A DNA stretch of 11,893 nt from DAOVRL01 sp964459805 (lineage in GTDB: Bacteria > Planctomycetota > Phycisphaerae > Sedimentisphaerales > Anaerobacaceae). How positions within the stretch are numbered: the first letter of the stretch is position 1; the number at the start of each line of letters is the position of its first letter. Position numbers and translations under genes: made by a program. The notes beneath the pieces were generated by a model. It searched no databases, was not told where the DNA came from, and worked only from the letters and a program-made list of their open reading frames with translations. The stretch lies in assembly GCA_964459805.1 (NCBI GenBank), contig CAYWOD010000105.1, forward strand, positions 1-11,893. Direction: 5' to 3'. This document shows positions 1 to 6,588 of the stretch, one piece after another.

Positions 1-2758
1 CGTTGACGGCGTTGATCTTCCCCCAGCCAGCAACCGTGATATCCTTGGTAATGTCAAATACTGAGCTATTACCGCAGTCAACGTAGTCGCCGTTGCCGTC
101 GAAAGCAAGAGCACCATCCATTCGTCCGCTGTAAGGCTGCCATAGCGGTGCGCCGTACAATGTGCCGTCGTTATCGCCGACCGAGTCTTCAGCCGTGTTA
201 CCGCCGGTCTCATCCAGCTTCCAGTGCGCTACCAGATAAGCCTCTGCGGGTATCGGGGTCATAAGGAAGGCGTGCGTGCTGCCGGCGTCGGTAATGCCGT
301 AGCCGACAATCTGGCCGCGATTGTTTATGTCACCTGCGGAGACCAGGTCCTTCCACCCGGAACCGGCCGGCACCAGGTTGTTCAGGTCTAACATGCCATA
401 GCCGCCGGCCCAGAGAAATGCGTGTAAATCCTTGTCGCTGAGATAATCGAAATCACCAACGACCTGACCGGCATTGTTGATCGCATTGGTTCTGCCGTAG
501 CTGATGAGGTACATATCAAACAAGCCGCCGGTGCCGTCCCAGATGTAGTGGCGCCCTCCGGAAGCCAAGGCCACCAGGCCGGCGTCATTTATGGTATTGC
601 CCGAGCTTTGCAGCCCTATCAAGTCGCTCATGCCGTTCGTAGTGTCCCAGATGAAGGCGCGCCCTCCCGATGTGCCTACCACCTGACCGCGAATGTTGAT
701 ATCGGCCGCACTGCTGTCGCTGCTGCCGTCCAGGACACTTAAATCTGCTGTCGCACCGTTTTCCCAGAGAAAAGCGTGCTGCCACGAATAGTCGGCCTCG
801 GAAGTTCTCGCCGTTCCGACGATCTGCCCGGCGTCGTTGATGGCTTTGGCTTCGGTGCAGTTGCCGCCCTCCAGGGCGCCCAAATCCGTGATTCTGCCCT
901 TTTCCCAGAGGAATGCGTGCAGGTCTCCGCTGGTCGTCTTAGCCGAGCCCACCACCTGGCCGAAGTTGTTTATGCCGAAAGCACTGCTCTTGTTCCCACC
1001 AAGTGTGCCCAGGTCGATCATTCCAATGTTCTTATCCCAAAGAAATGCGTGCTGCTCACCGCCTGCCGTTTCGGCGTAACCGACGACGCGTCCGGCCTCA
1101 TTTATGCCGTAAGCCCGGCTATAGGAGCCTCCGAGCGTCTCCAAGTCAATAACCTCATACCGCGGCGGAACATGTTGACCGCCGCTGTCGGATTCGTACG
1201 CCCCAATATCCACGATTCCGTGTATGATGCGTGACTTGCCGTCCATATCCGTGGTCGGCAGCTCCACCGCCGAGTTGTCACCGGCATCTATGCACGCCGA
1301 AGCGCCCTGCAAACGCAGGTTGTCGTCTTCGGTGCCGGCTACGTTGTCAACTCCGTCTGCGTCCACAAAGAGCGGGTCATCGCCGATAGTGCCGATCTGC
1401 CCGGACCCGCCAAGACCCCCCGTCCAGGCCTGGATACAGCAATACCTCAGCGGGGCCATAGCCGGGCCGCTTTCGATATGGATTTGAGACTCCTGGGCTG
1501 CTTGCCCGTAGCTGTCGGAATTGTACCAGATAATACAGTTGGTGATGACCCGGCCTACGTTCGGGTCCGAGTCGTAGCAGATTCCTCCACCCCTTTCGGT
1601 GGCGGTATTATGAGCGAATGTGCAGTTGACCAGCGAGCTGCCGCCGTCGTACGTCTCGCACATCCCGCCCCCATTGCCGGCTGATATGTTCCCGGCCAAA
1701 ATACAACTGCTGAGCTTGCTGAAAGAGTAGCCGTAGTTGTGCAGGCCGCCGCCGTTGTGACCAGCCGAGTTGCCCACAATTTTGCACCGGTTGAGTTGCG
1801 GATAGCCCCCGCTTGTGCTGCCGTCCACATAGACTCCGCCGCCGTCTTGGCTCGCTGAGTTATCGGCAATTGTGCAGCGCGTCAGTGTTGGGTCACAATG
1901 CTGAACATATACGCCTCCACCGTTCTGCACAGTCGAATTGTTGCTGATTCTACAATCGGTTAGCGTGCAGTCATCGCCTGATATATATATGCCGCCACCT
2001 CCGTACTGATTTGCCGAATTGCCCGTGACGGTGGAGTTGATGATCCGGTCAACTCCGTAGAGTCCGCCACCGAAACGAGCTGAGTTGCCGCTGATCGTAC
2101 TGTCTGTAACGGTCCCCCCCCGATAACACCCGACACCACCGCCGGCGTAATACGCCGAGTTGCCTACAATCCTGCAGTGGCTCACCGTCACGTTCCCGTC
2201 GTGCAGGCCGCCCCCGCATCTGTCCCGCTGGCGCGTGCCGTTCGCATTGCCGCCGGTGATTGTAAAGCCGTCCAGGACAGTCGTCTCGTTGCAGTAGGTC
2301 CCCGTAACCACGTTGAAGCTGTTTTCACTCCTGCCCGGCTCGCTAAGTAAATTACGAGGATCGCTCACGTCGGTGTCGTTACCCGCAAGGTCACCGCTAA
2401 GGACAGTCTCATATCGTGCAACGTTCCGGGCGTCGGGGACTGGCTCGCCAAAACCCGCGTATCCACCTCTTATCGTGACATTATCGATTAGTCGAAAAGT
2501 GGCCCCGCGGTTACCCAGTGTAATACCAGCCCCCTGATCAGGTTTGTAAGCGCCCTGTGCAACCCGGATTTCGTCGCTGCTTGAGGCAGCGGCCAAAGCA
2601 TCCTGAAGGTAATTGAAGGCGTCGGTCCAGCTCGACCCGTCGTTTGCACCGCCGGCATCGGCATCGACAAAGATTTGTTCACCGAAGGCTGTGCCCGCTG
2701 ACCCGAACAAAAGCCACAACAACACCACAACCGTCGCTTTAATCCATTCGGGTTTCAT
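1..2758 (-). CDS. Secreted beta-helix / HAF-repeat / LamG surface protein (partial, C-terminus beyond the left edge)
   Basis: An uninterrupted frame of 919 codons runs from the ATG at 2758 off the left edge; I translated it throughout without meeting a stop. Residues 1-27 are a signal peptide (Lys/Arg start, hydrophobic VVVLLWLLFG core, cleavage near TAFG). Residues about 28-525 form a right-handed parallel beta-helix: it opens with IFVDADAGGANDGSSW and repeats a GNSA...GGG(V/L)Y unit about every 25-30 residues, ending in the DDPLFVDADG...CIDAGDN...DIGAYES block typical of choice-anchor/POMP-like proteins. Residues about 533-830 hold seven HAF-family repeats (IN.(A)GQVVG ... HAFLW). From about 840 a LamG/concanavalin-like domain starts (LVAHWKLDETGG, DGALAFDGNGDYVDCG) and is cut by the window. 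AGGAG lies 10 nt before the ATG. It is probably exported and cell-surface or outer-membrane associated. A binding or adhesive role is inference; the domain calls are firm. It lies 72 bp downstream of the sigma factor gene. Confidence 0.9.
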   Translation of the reverse strand, partial: MKPEWIKATVVVLLWLLFGSAGTAFGEQIFVDADAGGANDGSSWTDAFNYLQDALAAASSSDEIRVAQGAYKPDQGAGITLGNRGATFRLIDNVTIRGGYAGFGEPVPDARNVARYETVLSGDLAGNDTDVSDPRNLLSEPGRSENSFNVVTGTYCNETTVLDGFTITGGNANGTRQRDRCGGGLHDGNVTVSHCRIVGNSAYYAGGGVGCYRGGTVTDSTISGNSARFGGGLYGVDRIINSTVTGNSANQYGGGGIYISGDDCTLTDCRISNNSTVQNGGGVYVQHCDPTLTRCTIADNSASQDGGGVYVDGSTSGGYPQLNRCKIVGNSAGHNGGGLHNYGYSFSKLSSCILAGNISAGNGGGMCETYDGGSSLVNCTFAHNTATERGGGICYDSDPNVGRVITNCIIWYNSDSYGQAAQESQIHIESGPAMAPLRYCCIQAWTGGLGGSGQIGTIGDDPLFVDADGVDNVAGTEDDNLRLQGASACIDAGDNSAVELPTTDMDGKSRIIHGIVDIGAYESDSGGQHVPPRYEVIDLETLGGSYSRAYGINEAGRVVGYAETAGGEQHAFLWDKNIGMIDLGTLGGNKSSAFGINNFGQVVGSAKTTSGDLHAFLWEKGRITDLGALEGGNCTEAKAINDAGQIVGTARTSEADYSWQHAFLWENGATADLSVLDGSSDSSAADINIRGQVVGTSGGRAFIWDTTNGMSDLIGLQSSGNTINDAGLVALASGGRHYIWDGTGGLFDMYLISYGRTNAINNAGQVVGDFDYLSDKDLHAFLWAGGYGMLDLNNLVPAGSGWKDLVSAGDINNRGQIVGYGITDAGSTHAFLMTPIPAEAYLVAHWKLDETGGNTAEDSVGDNDGTLYGAPLWQPYSGRMDGALAFDGNGDYVDCGNSSVFDITKDITVAGWGKINAVN

Positions 2759-2768
2759 AGTATCCCTG

Positions 2769-2773
2769 CTCCT
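2769..2773 (-). promoter_or_regulatory. Ribosome binding site of the surface protein gene
   Basis: AGGAG on the minus strand ends 10 nt before the ATG at 2758. It supports this start and independent translation after the sigma factor gene. Confidence 0.6.
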
Positions 2774-2830
2774 GCCAGGTTAACTCTCGGTAGTCTCGTA
2801 GTGAGCTTCGGAGTTAGTACCAGGCACTGT

Positions 2831-4690
2831 TTACCATTCACCATTTGCCGGCTTAAGCAGCCAGAGCATGCCGGGACTTGGCCGCTGCGGCTTGCCGGAG
2901 CTTCTCCACCTCGGCGAGACAAATTCATCGGTCGGTGGGTCAACCTGCTCAAGATATGTAAACCTCAACTCGCCCTCCCGGCCGTCGTTTGTCGAAAATG
3001 CTATTTTTTCAATAATATCCTTTTCCATATCAATGGAGTAAGTCAGTTTCGCCTGTCCCCGCGTCAGCACAACTTCCGCACTGTCTTGGCCACGCTTTCG
3101 CGTCGTCTCAAACCATATCCGCTCTCGCGCGGCATCCCGGCGCACCGTATCGATGGTGTGCAGTCCCATCCACGGCCGCCCCAGGCCCGCAAAGAAACTG
3201 CCTCCTCTGTACGTTGCTGCGAGCCTGCCGGTGCCGTCATACACGCGTGCCTCGGCCCCGTTATCCGCAATCTTCAAGGCATCCCCGACCTGCATCTTGA
3301 GCCAGGGACCGAACTGCCCGCGCGCGGCATCGACAAACGGCAGCCGCCCGGCTCCCGTCACTTCCTCTTCTGCGATCCGTCCGCTAATCCTGAAATATGT
3401 CCAGCCTCGCTTGTGCATCGCATCGCGAGTATCCACCCTCCGCGTCCGCGTCGGCCAGTCGTACAGGAAATATTGCTCATCCAGCGTGTTGAAGTGATGC
3501 ATCACCCGCGATTGATAATCGTTTTCCTGACGTCTGGAGAGCACCAATAAGCCGGGCCCGTCACCGCGAATGTATTGTGATCGGTCTATCCCGCCCTCGA
3601 CCCGCGAAAGAAAGTCTCTCAGTTCCGGCGGGTCGGTGGGCAGCCGCCATACGGCCAGATCATCGCGCCACATCCGGTGGTTCTTGATGTAAACGGTACT
3701 CTTGCGCTTATCGAAGTAATAGGTTGCCTGCTCGTTTTGCAGCCATTGGCAATACGACCGTTTCTCCTGCGAATCCCATCTGAGCAGCCGGGTCATCACC
3801 GGCCCGTTCACATTTCGCGGGTAGTAGCACCAATACTCTTCGAGGCCTTTGGTCAAAGCTCCCATTTGCCCGACAGTCTGAGAGTTGCTCGCCGACGCCC
3901 GTCCTGCCCTGGGGTCCGTATGCCCGGGCTGCGAAGTGATTACCGTCGCACCAACGGCTAAGACACCGACCGTCGCAAGAGATACGATGCCCGTCGTGCT
4001 CGTCGCGAACCCGGCCAAACCGGCCGCCACGCCGACCTTGACACTGGCTGTCGAGACCATTACTTGGGCCGCCGCTTCGCTCCGGACCGTCATCTTTCCA
4101 AACAAAAGCAAAGCCGGCAGCAGCATACCCTTGCCGAATCCGAACCGGGAAAGCTGTTTTCGCAGTGACTTCTTCGCCCGGTAGAACAGCATCTTCGCCG
4201 CAAACTCACTGCACCCCATCGACTCGCCTATCTGCGAATACTCCATCTCCCGGTAGCACCGCATGGTTAGAATGGCCCGGTGTCGGGGCTTTAGCCGTCG
4301 CATCGCGCTAAGAACGATCTCCTTTAATTCTTTGCTTATTGCACTTGCCATTACATGCTCGCTGCTCTTCTGCGAATCCTTGTTCACCGCAGCAGAAGCA
4401 ACTACCGCCCTTCGACGCTGCTCCGTCCTGTAATGGTGCCGTATCTTGTTAAGCGCTATCTTGTACAGCCACGGCCAGAACCGATGGGCCTCCCTTAGGT
4501 CTTTTAGTACCCGCAACATCTCGAACAAGCTCTCCTGTACAACTTCCCCTGTCAAATCTTCCTGCAGCGTAAGACGAAAAACGTCCACGCGCAGACGCTC
4601 TTCCGCCAACTCAGTTAACCTGTCAAGACTCTCCTTGTCACCGAGCTGGGCTCGTTTCACCAGTCTTACGTGATCAGCAGTCTTCTCCAT
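2831..4690 (-). CDS. ECF-type RNA polymerase sigma factor with membrane segment and large C-terminal extension
   Basis: This 619-residue protein is three times the usual ECF sigma length. Residues about 10-95 match sigma region 2 (core-binding and -10 recognition; RFWPWLYKIALNKIRHHYR at 70-88). Residues about 120-182 match region 4.2 with a helix-turn-helix (LKPRHRAILTMRCYREMEYSQIGESMGCS). There is no room for regions 1.1 or 3. Residues 188-200 are hydrophobic, and 217-252 form a Gly/Ala/Val-rich membrane span. Residues 253-619 are a polar Trp/Tyr-rich domain of unknown identity; its last 80 residues (VVLTRGQAKLTYSIDM, ELRFTYLEQVDPPTDEFVSP) have a strand pattern reminiscent of LolA/MucB-like lipoprotein-carrier folds, which is only a guess. 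The expected topology is a cytoplasmic sigma domain tethered to the membrane with an external sensor. No clear ribosome binding site precedes the ATG. The surface protein gene follows 72 bp downstream with no obvious terminator, so co-transcription is likely. Confidence 0.85.
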   Translation of the reverse strand: MEKTADHVRLVKRAQLGDKESLDRLTELAEERLRVDVFRLTLQEDLTGEVVQESLFEMLRVLKDLREAHRFWPWLYKIALNKIRHHYRTEQRRRAVVASAAVNKDSQKSSEHVMASAISKELKEIVLSAMRRLKPRHRAILTMRCYREMEYSQIGESMGCSEFAAKMLFYRAKKSLRKQLSRFGFGKGMLLPALLLFGKMTVRSEAAAQVMVSTASVKVGVAAGLAGFATSTTGIVSLATVGVLAVGATVITSQPGHTDPRAGRASASNSQTVGQMGALTKGLEEYWCYYPRNVNGPVMTRLLRWDSQEKRSYCQWLQNEQATYYFDKRKSTVYIKNHRMWRDDLAVWRLPTDPPELRDFLSRVEGGIDRSQYIRGDGPGLLVLSRRQENDYQSRVMHHFNTLDEQYFLYDWPTRTRRVDTRDAMHKRGWTYFRISGRIAEEEVTGAGRLPFVDAARGQFGPWLKMQVGDALKIADNGAEARVYDGTGRLAATYRGGSFFAGLGRPWMGLHTIDTVRRDAARERIWFETTRKRGQDSAEVVLTRGQAKLTYSIDMEKDIIEKIAFSTNDGREGELRFTYLEQVDPPTDEFVSPRWRSSGKPQRPSPGMLWLLKPANGEW

Positions 4691-4773
4691 TCAAATGTAT
4701 TGTCAATATCTTTGATGCGCCACACACACCAAGAGTAACGCTTTTTCCCTCAATTTCGGCGTTTAGGCCCAAA

Positions 4774-4782
4774 AATATAACA
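4774..4782 (-). promoter_or_regulatory. Possible extended -10 element for the sigma factor gene
   Basis: On the minus strand the stretch reads TGTTATATT, matching TGn plus a -10-like TATATT, about 85 nt before the ATG at 4690. No matching -35 element is visible, and planctomycete promoters are poorly defined, so this is tentative. Confidence 0.2.
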
Positions 4783-4818
4783 AAATCCCCCCAATTCTCC
4801 TCCCAAATCATATTGCTC

Positions 4819-4832
4819 CGTGAACGGTCACG
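4819..4832. promoter_or_regulatory. Short palindrome CGTGA-N4-TCACG (possible operator)
   Basis: Perfect 5-bp half-sites are separated by ACGG between the divergent genes. The form suits a dimeric regulator site, but could equally be a small hairpin. No regulator is identified. Confidence 0.3.
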
Positions 4833-4885
4833 AATTTTTGGCTCATCCGGGAAATGGGTAGGTGAGATTGGCATATCGTACGACC

Positions 4886-4968
4886 GAGAAAAATCGCCTG
4901 GGACCCCAGATGCACAAATTTCCCCCCTCACGCCCCAAATTTGAGCATCTGCCCAAACGATTTTTCTC
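4886..4968. repeat. Nested inverted repeat (outer 11 bp perfect, inner 14 of 15 bp)
   Basis: The outer arms GAGAAAAATCG (4886-4896) and CGATTTTTCTC (4958-4968) are perfectly complementary. Inside them, 4907-4921 pairs with 4937-4951 at 14 of 15 positions (CAGATGC...AAATTT against AAATTT...GCATCTG, a single A-A mismatch), around a C-rich 15-nt loop. GGCATAT (4870-4876) and ATATTTGCC (4975-4983) could extend the structure outward with a bulge. No T-run follows, so it is not a classic terminator. It may be a structured RNA leader, a regulatory site or a small repeat element. Confidence 0.65.
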
Positions 4969-5103
4969 TTAACCATATTTGCCGGGCCAAGTTGTCTGAT
5001 TCTGCCTTGATAAGCTGGGGGATAATTGTGGTGCACCTACGCATTAACCGGATGAGGCCAAATTTGTGCTGTTTTCAGGGCTGATAAGCCGAAGATAACT
5101 CTA

Positions 5104-6288
5104 ATGTACAACCAGGTCGCTAATTCTATAGGTGCGGTTGTGGTTTTGCTGATGGCCATCGGTGCGGTATTTGTCTTCTCGGCCAGCGCCGACATCGGTC
5201 AGGAGCTTGACTTGCAGAAATTCTACGACTACCCCGGCCTGCGCCAAATCGTCTTTTTCCCCGTGGCCTGCCTTATCCTTTTCACCGCTGCGGCCGTCGA
5301 TTATCGCCGGCTGCGCGTTCGCCGCGGCTGGCTGAAATCGCCGATCCTCTATTTGCTAATCCTTAGTATAGCGTTACTTATACTCGTATTGATTCCGGGT
5401 TTCGGCGCACGGATAAACTACGCCCGCCGATGGTTCAGGTTCGCCGTCGGCCCGTTCAAGGTCAGCTTTCAGCCCTCCGAGCTGGCAAAATGGGCGAGTG
5501 TTTTCTTCCTTGCTGCGTTTTGCGATAAGTACGGTAGGGGGATAAGGTTATTCTGGAAAAGGTTCGTCCCGGTCTGCTGTATCATCGGGGCGGTTGTCGG
5601 ATTGATAATCATCGAGGACCTTGGCACGGCAGCATTTGTGGCAGTTCTGGCCTTTCTAATGCTGATAATCGCGGGCGCCAAATGGTGGCATGTCCTGGTG
5701 CCTCTGCCGTTCGGTGTTCTCGGCTTTGTTGGCGTGCTTGTCCGCTCGCCGGCGCGGATGCGGCGAATCGCGGCCTTTTTGGACCCGGAGAAATGGAGCG
5801 ATTCGGTGGCCTACCAGGCCGACCAGTCGCTGATCGCCATCGGCTCGGGCGGACTGTTGGGTAAGGGATTGGGCGGCGGGATCTGCAAGTACGGGCATCT
5901 GCCCGAGGATACGACCGATTTCATTTTCGCAATTATCGGCGAAGAGCTCGGCTTTCTCGGAAACGCAGCGGTCATTGGATTGTTCATCATATTCCTTTGG
6001 CTGGGGATCCTGGTGGTCGTTCGGTGCAAGGACCGCTTCGGCCAGCTTTTGGCGGGCGGAATAGTCTTAGCAATCGGCATTCAGGCCGCACTAAATATCG
6101 GCGTGGTGACGGTCGTGCTCCCGACCAAAGGCATCCCTTTGCCTTTTGTAAGCGCCGGTGGAACAAGCATGCTCTTATCATCGGCCGCCGTAGGCGTCCT
6201 CCTGAACATCGCCCGCCAATCCGCGCGCAGACCAACCGAACTGGAATCGCAAGACGAGTCGTCAGCTACCTTTGGGCCGGTTGAATAA
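5104..6288 (+). CDS. ftsW: FtsW, SEDS-family peptidoglycan glycosyltransferase
   Basis: The protein polymerises lipid II glycan strands at the septum, working in the inner membrane with a class B penicillin-binding protein. Its 394 residues show about ten hydrophobic spans, the first at 8-28, right after the chosen start. Family motifs are all present: ARRWFRFAVGPFKVSFQPSE (107-126), EDLGTAAF (171-178), QADQSLIAIGSGGLLGKGLG (238-257), HLPEDTTDFIFAIIGEELGF (265-284), and VLPTKGIPLPFVSAGGTS (338-355). Asp272 in TTDF matches the catalytic aspartate of the family (FtsW D297 in E. coli). The TKG-LPF form and the nearby murG favour FtsW over RodA. No clear Shine-Dalgarno precedes the ATG. Its stop codon overlaps the second copy of a 13-bp direct repeat and abuts a foreign-looking antisense fragment, so the C-terminal tail (after about residue 372) may have been altered. 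Confidence 0.93.
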   Translation: MYNQVANSIGAVVVLLMAIGAVFVFSASADIGQELDLQKFYDYPGLRQIVFFPVACLILFTAAAVDYRRLRVRRGWLKSPILYLLILSIALLILVLIPGFGARINYARRWFRFAVGPFKVSFQPSELAKWASVFFLAAFCDKYGRGIRLFWKRFVPVCCIIGAVVGLIIIEDLGTAAFVAVLAFLMLIIAGAKWWHVLVPLPFGVLGFVGVLVRSPARMRRIAAFLDPEKWSDSVAYQADQSLIAIGSGGLLGKGLGGGICKYGHLPEDTTDFIFAIIGEELGFLGNAAVIGLFIIFLWLGILVVVRCKDRFGQLLAGGIVLAIGIQAALNIGVVTVVLPTKGIPLPFVSAGGTSMLLSSAAVGVLLNIARQSARRPTELESQDESSATFGPVE

Positions 6289-6300
6289 CCTTTGGGCCGG
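6268..6300. repeat. 13-bp direct repeat across the ftsW stop codon
   Basis: ACCTTTGGGCCGG occurs at 6268-6280 and again at 6288-6300, 20 bp apart. The first copy encodes part of the FtsW tail; the second begins on the last base of the stop codon. It marks the junction with the antisense oxidoreductase-like fragment and looks like a scar of illegitimate recombination or slippage. Confidence 0.7.
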
Positions 6301-6410
6301 ACGTATTGCGGGATTTTGAGCGTTTCGCCGTCCTTGAGCGCCGAATCGTGAGCGACAATACCCGGCACAGTCATCGCGAGCGCCTCATAGACGTTGACCA
6401 TAACCGTCAG
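6289..6410 (-). pseudogene. C-terminal remnant of a Gfo/Idh/MocA-type oxidoreductase
   Basis: Read on the minus strand, about 40 codons give LTVMVNVYEALAMTVPGIVA, then HDSALKDGETLKIPQYVRPKG. This resembles the last residues of planctomycete Gfo/Idh/MocA oxidoreductases (pattern (D/N)VY(D/E)A...S...GG..v.iP.f). There is an in-frame TAG just upstream (6413-6411), no Rossmann or catalytic part anywhere nearby, and the frame continues without a proper stop into antisense ftsW. It is therefore best read as a decayed fragment left by a rearrangement, not a working gene. The family call rests on a short match from memory. Confidence 0.45.
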
Positions 6411-6535
6411 CTACTTGTTTGGAGGTGCGCCGGTTTTATCCGGTTTTGGTTCGAATTGAAGAACAAAGACCCTTGAAATCGTAATCGCTGAGTGCATAAT
6501 GGATTTTGAGCCGTTATTCGGCAGTACCAGAACAG

Positions 6536-6566
6536 GGATGCCGACAGAAGGATGCTGTCGGCGTCC
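6536..6566. repeat. Strong hairpin (12-bp stem, 7-nt loop) upstream of the isomerase-like gene
   Basis: GGATGCCGACAG (6536-6547) pairs with CTGTCGGCGTCC (6555-6566), with one G-T wobble, around the loop AAGGATG. It ends 22 bp before the ATG at 6589. No T-run follows, so termination is unlikely. It could stabilise the mRNA leader, be a regulatory structure, or be a dispersed palindromic repeat. Confidence 0.6.
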
Positions 6567-6576
6567 AGAGAATATG

Positions 6577-6582
6577 TAGGAG
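6577..6582 (+). promoter_or_regulatory. Ribosome binding site of the isomerase-like gene
   Basis: TAGGAG stands 6 nt before the ATG at 6589, the clearest Shine-Dalgarno in the window, and fixes that start. Confidence 0.7.
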
Positions 6583-6588
6583 TTAGCC

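Larger units (their letters stand above)
4691..5103. other. Divergent intergenic region between the sigma factor gene and ftsW
   Basis: This 413-bp region must contain the promoters for both divergent genes. I see no convincing gene in it: a 120-codon minus frame (5036-4674) overlaps the sigma factor start and has no family signature. It is rich in inverted repeats (listed separately) and in C- and A/T-runs. A GGCT-GATA-AGCC mini-hairpin (5079-5090) lies just before ftsW. Confidence 0.6.

Noticed and set aside
2801..3550. 249-codon plus-strand frame opposite the sigma factor gene
   Set aside because: It lies antisense to a gene with clear sigma motifs, has no family signature, and is rich in Pro/Arg/His as expected of a shadow of GC-rich coding DNA.
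4701..4706. TTGACA on the minus strand before the sigma factor gene, as a -35 box
   Set aside because: The matching -10 position would fall inside the coding sequence and reads nothing like TATAAT.
5021..5026. GATAAT as a -10 box for ftsW
   Set aside because: No -35-like hexamer lies at a suitable distance; TTGTCT is 23 bp away and TTGATA only 8 bp away.
4674..5036. 120-codon minus-strand frame upstream of the sigma factor
   Set aside because: It overlaps the sigma factor start in another frame, crosses the nested inverted repeat, and shows no domain or ribosome binding site.
6411..6497. Upstream frame and oxidoreductase fragment as one gene with a read-through TAG
   Set aside because: They share a frame, but the upstream residues do not resemble the part of an oxidoreductase expected before the C-terminus, so the shared frame is probably chance.
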